Origin: an uncultured Pseudomonadota bacterium
GTDB taxonomy: Bacteria > Pseudomonadota > Gammaproteobacteria > Burkholderiales > Burkholderiaceae_C
Assembly (NCBI GenBank): GCA_900320815.1
Contig: ONTY01000021.1
Coordinates: 1 to 11,693, forward strand
Reading direction: 5' to 3'
Length of the DNA stretch: 11,693 nt
Part shown: positions 1 to 5,375 of the stretch, piece by piece
How positions within the stretch are numbered: the first letter of the stretch is position 1
Layout of the letters: each line of letters opens with the position of its first letter
Notes under the pieces: model-generated
The model's database searches: none
What the model saw: only the letters and a program-made list of their open reading frames with translations
What the model was told of the DNA's origin: nothing
Program-made: the position numbers and the translations under genes

Positions 1-348
1 CCATCCATCAAACGCTCATTGCCAGCATATCTTGCCGGCGAGAGCAACATAGCCTTTATGAATATTTTTAATAAGAAAGATACTCCACTGCATAATTACA
101 AATTACCCGCAGAAATTGCTGGCAACAAAATGATACCCAGGCATCATCGCTCTTCTCTTCTAGAAACGCGCGGCAAAAACAGCGCCTCTCCTGGCCGAGA
201 AAATCTTGATGCGGTGCAGATTTAGCGCCGTAAATCCGCCAGAGGCGCCAACCACAATCTTTTCCCCGCCGCGCGGCGGAATGACCCGGCCCAGCGGCCA
301 CAGCAACAACCTTTTCCCACCCTCACCTCAAGAAGCGAGACACACCAC
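1..348. other. Left-edge region without a supported gene
   Basis: No convincing gene is visible here. One + frame is open from the window edge to a stop ending at 225, and reads MNIFNKKDTPLHNYKLPAEI in the middle. It could be the 3' end of a gene starting outside the window, but I recognise no family and it has no supporting ribosome site. Positions about 55-125 are clearly more AT-rich than the rest of the window. A 14-bp GC palindrome lies at 266-279. A weak promoter-like pair for the downstream cytochrome gene (TTGATG at 206-211, GTAAAT at 230-235, 18-nt spacer) can be drawn, but the match is poor. Confidence 0.4.
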
Positions 349-969
349 ATGACCGAGCAAAGCACTCCCCCCGCCAGCAGCGGCGGCTACCGCACCTCCT
401 GGGGCACAGTCCTCATCGCCACTGCCATCTCTGTGGCGCTCGTCGCCATGATGGCGTATGCCGCTTTCTTCAGCGGCGCCGCCGCGCAGGAAGCCGATCG
501 CAGCGCCGTCGCTAGCCGCCTGCAAAAAGTCGGCAGTGTTGCCATTGGCCAGGCCGCCCCGGCTGCCGAAGAAAAAGCGCCCGCCGCCGACGCCAAAGCC
601 GCTGACGCCAAAGAAGGCGGCGATGCCAAAGCCGCTGACGCCAAGTCAGACGACGGCGCCAAAGCCGCCGAAGGCACCAAAACCGCCGACGCAGGCAGCG
701 GCAGCAGCGGCGCTGCGCTGGATATGGAAGCTGGACAAAAGCTCTACAAAAGCACCTGCGACATGTGCCACGGCGCTGGCGTAGGCGGCGCACCGCGCCT
801 GGGCAACAAAGACGACTGGGCGCCACGCATCGCCGCTGGCATGGACTCCATGATGAACATCGCCCTCAACGGCAAAGGCGGTATGCCCAAGCGCGGCACC
901 GCGCCCGCCTCGGTCTCTGACGAGGTGCTGCGCGCTGCCGTGCAATACATGGCCGACAGTGCCAAATAA
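349..969 (+). CDS. Membrane-anchored c-type cytochrome (cytochrome c5 family)
   Basis: This is a 206-residue electron-transfer protein, probably anchored in the inner membrane with its haem domain in the periplasm. Residues about 19-44 form one hydrophobic segment. Residues 52-67 (SAVASRLQKVGSVAIG) match the short conserved stretch that follows the anchor in betaproteobacterial c5-type cytochromes. Residues 70-120 are an Ala/Lys/Asp-rich linker with DAK repeats. The haem domain covers about 124-206, with the CDMCH haem-attachment site at 137-141 and Met179 (GGMPKRG) as the likely second iron ligand. The ATG at 349 has only a weak purine-rich upstream stretch (AGAAGCGAG). The family is clear from the sequence. 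The redox partner (terminal oxidase or other) cannot be told. A gene for a haem-less look-alike follows 21 nt downstream, probably on the same transcript. Confidence 0.9.
   Translation: MTEQSTPPASSGGYRTSWGTVLIATAISVALVAMMAYAAFFSGAAAQEADRSAVASRLQKVGSVAIGQAAPAAEEKAPAADAKAADAKEGGDAKAADAKSDDGAKAAEGTKTADAGSGSSGAALDMEAGQKLYKSTCDMCHGAGVGGAPRLGNKDDWAPRIAAGMDSMMNIALNGKGGMPKRGTAPASVSDEVLRAAVQYMADSAK
592..644 (+). repeat. Direct repeat coding for the cytochrome linker
   Basis: The 20-mer GCCAAAGCCGCTGACGCCAA occurs exactly at 592-611 and again at 625-644, in the same codon frame, 33 nt (11 codons) apart. It encodes the AKAADAK units of the flexible linker between anchor and haem domain. Such in-frame repeats can expand or contract by slippage, which would change linker length without breaking the protein. 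Confidence 0.75.
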
Positions 970-990
970 ACGTATTGGGAAAAAACATCG

Positions 991-1269
991 ATGGAACAAG
1001 ACATGCACGCCCTGCCGCAGCAGCCCCAAAAAATCACCTCCCGCTGGTTTGTCTGGGTGGCCACGGCGTTTGCTGCGGTTGCTGTGAGCGCCGCATGTAT
1101 CGCCGCAATGGCGTATGAGGCGTACTGGGCACCGCGCCTGTGCCAAGTGGGTGAAATTGACCGGCACGCCGCGCGGGAGCGCATCGGGAAAATTGGCAGC
1201 GTCTCCATTGCCGTGCCGCCTGCTGATGAACAGGCGTCAGCCGCAGCAAATCCATATACCCGTAAATAA
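991..1269 (+). CDS. Small membrane protein resembling the anchor of the upstream cytochrome, without a haem domain
   Basis: This 92-residue protein has one hydrophobic segment at about 19-42 (WFVWVATAFAAVAVSAACIA). Residues 39-74 (AMAYEAYWAP, then AARERIGKIGSVSIA) align with AMMAYAAF and ASRLQKVGSVAI of the preceding cytochrome at the same distance from the membrane segment. It therefore looks like a duplicated cytochrome N-terminus that ends at residue 92, where the linker and haem domain would follow. No CxxCH is present, and no haem domain in any frame follows before 1315. The ATG at 991 is preceded by GGGAAAA. An in-frame ATG at 1003 is an alternative start. It is probably co-transcribed with the cytochrome. 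Function is unknown: a partner or spacer subunit or a decaying paralogue are both possible. Confidence 0.7.
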   Translation: MEQDMHALPQQPQKITSRWFVWVATAFAAVAVSAACIAAMAYEAYWAPRLCQVGEIDRHAARERIGKIGSVSIAVPPADEQASAAANPYTRK

Positions 1270-1281
1270 TATCTTTTATTA

Positions 1282-1298
1282 CCCGCGCAAGAAGCGGG
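1282..1298. terminator. Weak hairpin between convergent genes
   Basis: CCCGC (1282-1286) and GCGGG (1294-1298) form a 5-bp stem with a 7-nt loop between the end of the small anchor-like gene (+) and the end of the 187-residue gene (-). There is no run of T on either side, so it is at best a weak or factor-dependent terminator. Confidence 0.3.
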
Positions 1299-1314
1299 CG
1301 GTGATGCCTATACC

Positions 1315-1878
1315 CTATGTTTTTCCAGGCTCTGTGGTGTGCTGCGCTTGGGGGCTGAGCACGTAGCCAAAACGCTGCGGCAAGCTGGCAAAGCGCACCT
1401 CTTCGGGCAGCGGCAGGCGGCCTGCTTCAATCGCGTCAGCAGCAGCGAGCATGTCCTGGCTGTGCACCAGCCCCAGAGCGCGCGGGCTGTGCAGGAAAAG
1501 CCGCCCGTGCTCGTCGACAAAAGCGCCGTCAATAGTGCCGCCCGCCGCCTGCCAGTCGTGGCTTTGCACCTCGCCGTCAGGCAGGATGCGCCAGATAAGT
1601 GGCGCCGCCTCCAGTTCGACGAACACGCGCTGCGGGCCGTTCTGGAAGAACCAGCGCCCGCGCTCATCAGGCTGATAGTTGCGCTGCACAAAGCGTTGCA
1701 GCCCCTCGTGCAGCAGCCGCGCCCCTTTGGCGCCGGGCGCGCCGCTGGTAAATGCCCCGCACGCTTGTGCGCGCGCATCGCGCATCCACCACGCGCCGCG
1801 CGCATCCAGCGCCAGCCAGCCAAAACAATGCGGCACATTGGGCCAGCGCCGCATGGCCTGTTTCACGATTTCATCCAT
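1315..1878 (-). CDS. Conserved betaproteobacterial protein of unknown function
   Basis: This is a 187-residue soluble protein with no signal peptide or membrane segment. It opens MDEIVKQAMRRWPNVPHCFG and contains WLALDARGAWWMRD (21-34), NYQPDERGRWFFQNGPQRVF (67-86) and GLVHSQD (136-142). From memory this pattern belongs to a Burkholderiales family carrying a domain-of-unknown-function label (DUF2944 or DUF2946; I am not sure which). Several short Asp-x-x-Gly-x-Trp/Leu turns (DARGAW, DERGRW, DEHGRL) suggest a repeated beta-hairpin fold; that is inference. The ATG at 1878-1876 was chosen because it opens the conserved part and overlaps the upstream stop (ATGGATGA, 8 nt), which points to translational coupling with the VWA gene. 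Longer starts in this frame only shadow the VWA gene. Confidence 0.75.
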   Translation of the reverse strand: MDEIVKQAMRRWPNVPHCFGWLALDARGAWWMRDARAQACGAFTSGAPGAKGARLLHEGLQRFVQRNYQPDERGRWFFQNGPQRVFVELEAAPLIWRILPDGEVQSHDWQAAGGTIDGAFVDEHGRLFLHSPRALGLVHSQDMLAAADAIEAGRLPLPEEVRFASLPQRFGYVLSPQAQHTTEPGKT

Positions 1879-2911
1879 AGTGCTGCCGATTATGGGTGTG
1901 CGCATCCGGCCATGTGATGAAAAAGTGCCGGCCACTGCAATACGGGCAAGAGGGAATGCCACGCAGCGAATCGCCGCTGATGCGCTGCTGCGAGGTGAGT
2001 TTGTCGCGCAGCATATTGACGAGCGAATCGCCAAGCTCGCTGAGGCTGCTGGGAATGCGCTGCCCGGCGGAGAGCTTGTTCCACATCGGCTCATCGAGCG
2101 GGTAGGCGCCCACAAGGTGATACGAGGTGGAGGAGGCAAGGAGTTTTTTCAGCAGCCCTTCGCCTTGCGGCTGGCGCCCGTATTTGATGAGATACAGCTT
2201 GCCGCTGCTGGGGCAGCGGTCCAGAAAAATGGCCCAGGTATCAGGGGCGCTGAAGACTGGTCGAGGGCTGCCTTGTTCGATTTTCTCCAGCACCACGCCA
2301 TCTGCTTCGGGCAGCGGCACATCCTGCGCGCCATCGCTGGCAATGCAGACGCTGGAGGTCTGAATTGAGGCGCTAATCCACTGGAAAAACTGCCGAAACG
2401 CCTCAGGCGAGGTTTCTTTGAGCCGCAGCACATCGTCGGTGAGCGTGCACAGGCGGGTGGTGTCGACGCTCTCGCCAATGGCCACGGCCACAAGGCGGCA
2501 GCGGCGGCGGTATTTTTCATTCCAGGCGGCGATGGCGCGGCCTGGAGCGTCGGTCGGCTCGCCATCGGTAAATAAAAACACCAGCGGCTGCCAGTCGCCC
2601 TTTTTCTCGGCAGTGGTTTTTTGCACCGAGGCATCAATTTCGCGCATGAGCGCGCGCAGCGCACCGCCAAGCGCCGTGCCGCCGCCAATAGGGAAACTGG
2701 GCGGCTGGAAGGCATACAACTCGGTGAGCGGCGAGAGCAGGATTTGCTGCTCGGCAAAGATGATGATGCCGATGTGCGCGGTCTCCAGCGCGTAAGGGTT
2801 GCTGCGCAGCTCCTGGAGGATGACGTGCATCCCTTTTTCAACCTGGGCGATGGGGTCGCCGGCCATAGAGGCGGAGACGTCGATGAGAAAGTAAATGGGC
2901 AGGCGACGCAT
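1871..2911 (-). CDS. TerY-like von Willebrand factor A domain protein
   Basis: This is a 346-residue cytoplasmic protein. Residues 4-180 form a vWA domain with a complete metal-ion-dependent adhesion site: D11-x-S13-x-S15 (DVSAS), T79 (GGGTALGG) and D116 (FTDGEPTD). The C-terminal part has RCPSSGKLYLIKY (232-244) and CPYC (322-325), resembling the metal-binding C-terminal domain of TerY proteins, but only one CxxC pair is visible and the tail ends DAHTHNRQHYG. The ATG at 2911 (MRRLPIYFLIDVSASM) matches the usual TerY beginning; a TTG 15 nt upstream is possible but less likely. No Shine-Dalgarno site is evident. TerY proteins often work with a kinase and a PP2C phosphatase, but neither gene lies in this window. 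It is followed, with an 8-nt overlap, by the 187-residue unknown gene, suggesting joint function. Confidence 0.8.
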   Translation of the reverse strand: MRRLPIYFLIDVSASMAGDPIAQVEKGMHVILQELRSNPYALETAHIGIIIFAEQQILLSPLTELYAFQPPSFPIGGGTALGGALRALMREIDASVQKTTAEKKGDWQPLVFLFTDGEPTDAPGRAIAAWNEKYRRRCRLVAVAIGESVDTTRLCTLTDDVLRLKETSPEAFRQFFQWISASIQTSSVCIASDGAQDVPLPEADGVVLEKIEQGSPRPVFSAPDTWAIFLDRCPSSGKLYLIKYGRQPQGEGLLKKLLASSTSYHLVGAYPLDEPMWNKLSAGQRIPSSLSELGDSLVNMLRDKLTSQQRISGDSLRGIPSCPYCSGRHFFITWPDAHTHNRQHYG

Positions 2912-2961
2912 GGCGTTTTCATGCAAAAAAGGAGGGCGAGAGAGAGGCAGAAATCATCAAA

Positions 2962-2979
2962 TACTCTTATATAAGAGTA
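2962..2979. promoter_or_regulatory. 18-bp perfect palindrome upstream of the VWA gene
   Basis: TACTCTTATATAAGAGTA reads identically on both strands and lies 51 nt upstream of the VWA ATG, in an AT-rich island between lolC/E and the VWA gene. On the minus strand it contains TATATAAG, a plausible -10 element, and the same 8-mer occurs again 23 bp further upstream (2989-2996). A repressor or dimeric regulator site overlapping a promoter is the simplest reading. No good -35 box is visible. Confidence 0.45.
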
Positions 2980-3030
2980 ATGAGCGCCCTTATATATTGC
3001 GGGTTTCAGGCACTATACCAACGCTTTTCG

Positions 3031-4281
3031 CTATTCATAGCGCAGCGCCTGTGCGGGGTTGACGCGGCTGGCGCGCCAGCTCGGATACAGCGTTGCCACA
3101 AACGCCAGCGCCAGCGCGGTGAGCGTGACGGGCACGATGTCGGAGGCGCGCGGGTCGCTGGGCATTTGGCTGATGAAGTAAATGTCTTTGGGCAAAAAGT
3201 TCATTCCAAGCATGCTCTCCAGCGCCGGCACCAGGGTGTCCACGTTCAAGGCCACTGCCAGCCCCAGCACCAGCCCGGCCAGCGTGCCTGCCACGCCAAC
3301 GACGGCGCCTTGCACGACAAAAATCTTCATGATGGAGGCGCCGCTGGCGCCCAGTGTGCGGAGGATGGCGATGTCGGCGCGCTTGTCTTGCACCGTCATC
3401 ACCAGCGTGCTCACCAGGTTGAACGCAGCCACCGCCACGATGAGCGTGAGGATGATGAACATCATGCGTTTTTCCAGCTGCACTGCGGCATACCAGGTGC
3501 GGTTCTGGCGCGTCCAGTCCAGCAGCAGCACCGGCTCGGTGAGGGTGCGCGCCAATTCGTGCGCTACCTGCGGGGCGCGCTGCATGTCGGCCAGGCGCAG
3601 CCGCACGCCCGTGGGGCCGTCCAGGCGGAAGATGCGCTGGGCATCGTCAATGTGCATCAGCGCCAGCGTGGAGTCGTACTCGTAGTGCCCGCTCTCAAAG
3701 GTGCCCACCAGCCGCATTTGCTTGACGCGCGGCATCATGCCCGCCGGCGTGATTTGTCCCCCGGGCGCCATGAGCGTGACCAGCTCGCCTGGCTGCACCC
3801 CAAGCTGCCGCGCCAGGTCGTTGCCCAGCAGCACGCCAAACTCGCCCGCGTGCAGCCTGGGCAGCAGCGTGCTGGCAAGCTGCGCGGCCAGGTCGGTGAC
3901 GGCGCTCTCCTGCTGCGGGTCGATGCCGCGCACCATTGCTCCGCGCATTTCATCGCCGCGCGCCAGCAGCGCCTGTGCGCCAACAAAGGGGGCGGCGCCG
4001 CGCACCTCGGCGTGTGCCTGCACCTGCTGCGCCACGCGCGGCGCGTCCAGCAGCGCGCTGCCATTGGGGCTGAACACTTCAATATGGGCAATGACGCTGA
4101 GCATTCGCTCGGTGACTTCTTTTTGAAAACCGTTCATCACCGAGAGCACGATGATGAGTGTGGCCACCCCCAGCGCAATGCCCAGCATGGAGGCCGCCGA
4201 AATAAAAGAGATAAAGCCGTTGCGCCGGCTGGCGCGCCCGGCGCGCGTATAGCGCCAGCCAATAAGAAGTTCGTAGGGCAT
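3031..4281 (-). CDS. lolC: Lipoprotein-releasing system permease (LolC/LolE family)
   Basis: This 416-residue inner-membrane protein belongs to the ABC system that extracts outer-membrane lipoproteins from the inner membrane and hands them to LolA. It opens MPYELLIGWRYTRAGRASRR, the classic LolC/E start. One membrane segment is at about 22-50, a large periplasmic domain at about 51-270, and three C-terminal membrane segments at about 273-297, 318-346 and 381-402. The ending ASRVNPAQALRYE is typical of the family. Length equals the usual 400-415. LolC and LolE cannot be separated from sequence alone, so the symbol is provisional. No lolD ATPase gene follows; the VWA gene comes next after 119 nt. 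The ATG at 4281 lacks a clear ribosome site, but the conserved N-terminus supports it. Confidence 0.92.
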   Translation of the reverse strand: MPYELLIGWRYTRAGRASRRNGFISFISAASMLGIALGVATLIIVLSVMNGFQKEVTERMLSVIAHIEVFSPNGSALLDAPRVAQQVQAHAEVRGAAPFVGAQALLARGDEMRGAMVRGIDPQQESAVTDLAAQLASTLLPRLHAGEFGVLLGNDLARQLGVQPGELVTLMAPGGQITPAGMMPRVKQMRLVGTFESGHYEYDSTLALMHIDDAQRIFRLDGPTGVRLRLADMQRAPQVAHELARTLTEPVLLLDWTRQNRTWYAAVQLEKRMMFIILTLIVAVAAFNLVSTLVMTVQDKRADIAILRTLGASGASIMKIFVVQGAVVGVAGTLAGLVLGLAVALNVDTLVPALESMLGMNFLPKDIYFISQMPSDPRASDIVPVTLTALALAFVATLYPSWRASRVNPAQALRYE

Positions 4282-4419
4282 GGGGGGACAGGGAAGGGCA
4301 GCAGCAGCAGCGGGTGCCAGTTTGTGCGCGCTGGCGCTGCGCGCGCCATCATGGTGAAAAAAGGGCGGAAATTATGCTTGAGGCCGCATGGCAGGAGGCT
4401 TTTCAAAAAACAGGAAGAA

Positions 4420-4444
4420 GGGGCGCACAGCGGCGCCCCTTTTT
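4420..4444. terminator. Intrinsic terminator-like hairpin between grxD and lolC
   Basis: GGGGCGC (4420-4426) pairs with GCGCCCC (4433-4439) over a 6-nt loop. On the + strand it is followed by TTTTT. On the minus strand, the direction of grxD, it is followed by a pyrimidine-rich tract (TTCTTCCTG, then TTTTTT). It lies 23 nt past the grxD stop, so it most likely ends the grxD transcript and separates it from lolC. Confidence 0.6.
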
Positions 4445-4467
4445 GCGTGTTGCGTTGCCCGGCGCTT

Positions 4468-4797
4468 TCAAGTGGCGGGTTGCGCCAGCAGGCTTTGCAA
4501 TTCGCCCGATTCGTACATTTGTCCCATGATGTCGGCGCCGCCGATGAACTCACCGCGCACATACAGCTGGGGAAATGTTGGCCACTGGCTGTATTCCTTG
4601 GCGCCTTGGCGGATTTCTTCGTCCGCGAGCACATTCACTGTGGTCAGCCGCGCCATGTCCAGCGCGCAGGCTTTGAGGATTTGCACGGCGCGCCCGGAAA
4701 AGCCACACATGGGAAAGTTGGCGTCGCCCTTCATAAACAGCACAACGTCGTTTTGCTGTGTCAGCGCCGCAATGCGCTGCTGCAACTCTTGGTTCAT
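4468..4797 (-). CDS. grxD: Monothiol glutaredoxin (Grx4/GrxD type)
   Basis: This 109-residue cytosolic protein matches the standard CGFS-type glutaredoxin length. It binds and transfers [2Fe-2S] clusters with glutathione and usually partners with BolA. The sequence shows K23 before the active site, CGFS at 31-34, the glutathione-binding WPTFPQLYV at 72-80, and GGAD at 86-89 where GGCD or GGSD is commoner. An AAGGA ribosome site (4806-4810) lies 8 nt upstream of the ATG at 4797, supporting this start. The gene is flanked by terminators on both sides and is probably transcribed alone. Confidence 0.95.
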   Translation of the reverse strand: MNQELQQRIAALTQQNDVVLFMKGDANFPMCGFSGRAVQILKACALDMARLTTVNVLADEEIRQGAKEYSQWPTFPQLYVRGEFIGGADIMGQMYESGELQSLLAQPAT

Positions 4798-4872
4798 TGA
4801 TTGTTTCCTTTTTCACGGCCTGCCCGCACGGCTGTGCGCTGCAAGGCGGCAGGGGCAGGGGAAGTGTCTGAA

Positions 4873-4899
4873 AAAAAAGCGCCCGCGCGGGCGCTTTTT
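4873..4899. terminator. Palindromic bidirectional terminator after hns
   Basis: AGCGCCCG (4878-4885) and CGGGCGCT (4888-4895) form a near-perfect GC palindrome flanked by A8 on the left and T5 on the right. On the minus strand the stem is followed by a run of T, about 50 nt past the hns stop, so it is a strong intrinsic terminator for hns. It would work in both directions. Confidence 0.85.
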
Positions 4900-4944
4900 G
4901 GGGCAAGGAGTTGATTGCTCAGCTCCAAGCCCGGAGCAATTGGT

Positions 4945-5256
4945 TCAATCAGCAATCAGATACTGCGTGCGATCCTTGCCGTCAATCCAGCGCGGCGCTT
5001 TGCCACGGCCAGTCCATGTTTGGCCGGTAACGGGGTCGCGATATTTAGGCGGCACTTTGCCAGTGCTTGCGCGTGCGCCCGCGCCTCGGCGCATTCCGCG
5101 GCGGCCAGTGGGGAAAATGTCTTTGTCCGTCAAATCATACTTGGCGATGATGCCGCGCACTTCTGCGACGGCGTCGGCGATTGCAGTCTGACGCGCTTCT
5201 TTGATTTGAAGTTCCAGGGCTTGCTTCTGTTGCAGCAATTCTTCAAGGTCTGCCAT
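4945..5256 (-). CDS. H-NS family nucleoid-associated protein
   Basis: This is a 103-residue DNA-binding protein of the short betaproteobacterial H-NS type (Bordetella BpH3/BvhB-like). It silences AT-rich DNA and bridges DNA as oligomers. Residues 1-40 (MADLEELLQQKQALELQIKE onward) form an oligomerising helix or coiled coil. Residues 50-68 are an Arg/Gly-rich linker (GRRGMRRGAGARASTGK). Residues 72-91 carry the DNA-binding core YRDPVTGQTWTGRGKAPRW, with GRGKAPRW acting as an AT-hook-like loop. The ATG at 5256 is supported by AGGAG (5263-5267) 6 nt upstream; the open frame extends 25 codons further but has no support. A promoter upstream and a strong terminator downstream make it a single-gene unit. 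Confidence 0.95.
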   Translation of the reverse strand: MADLEELLQQKQALELQIKEARQTAIADAVAEVRGIIAKYDLTDKDIFPTGRRGMRRGAGARASTGKVPPKYRDPVTGQTWTGRGKAPRWIDGKDRTQYLIAD

Positions 5257-5304
5257 GTTTTGCTCCTTTGGTTGCGTGGCTGGTTGAAAGAAAGAACGCG
5301 GCGG

Positions 5305-5332
5305 AATATAGCACTTTTTTTGTGCGCGCAAA
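5305..5332 (-). promoter_or_regulatory. Predicted sigma-70 promoter of the hns gene
   Basis: On the minus strand the -10 box TATATT (5310-5305) is preceded by TGC, making an extended -10. The -35-like TTTGCG (5332-5327) stands 16 nt upstream. The predicted start near 5298 gives a leader of about 40 nt ahead of the AGGAG site. A run of A between the boxes makes the spacer AT-rich, which could also attract H-NS itself for autoregulation; that last point is inference. Confidence 0.55.
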
Positions 5333-5375
5333 CTCGCCGCTTTTCACTCAACTTTTGCACGCCGTGCAGTGCGCG

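Noticed and set aside
68..301. 77-codon minus-strand frame, and a neighbouring frame reading EKIVVGASGGFTALNL
   Set aside because: The second frame recalls a nucleotide- or flavin-binding N-terminus (UbiX-like), but it stops after about 50 codons, lacks an ATG and has no matching continuation. Too weak to call even as a relic.
1879..2139. Longer N-terminus for the 187-residue protein
   Set aside because: The extra 87 codons are the out-of-frame shadow of the VWA gene, low-complexity and unlike the family start MDEIVKQAM.
1871..2911. Tellurite-resistance operon
   Set aside because: Only a TerY-like VWA protein is present. There are no terZABCDE genes and no kinase or phosphatase partners in the window, so tellurite resistance is not supported.
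2980..4800. 606-codon open frame on the + strand
   Set aside because: It lies antisense to lolC and grxD, both clear families on the minus strand. Its product is Arg/His/Gln-rich without motifs, as expected for a shadow frame in GC-rich DNA.
5356..5368. TGCAC-GCC-GTGCA inverted repeat after the CorC-like gene as a terminator
   Set aside because: The stem is only 5 bp, with a 3-nt loop, and is followed by A rather than T in the direction of transcription.
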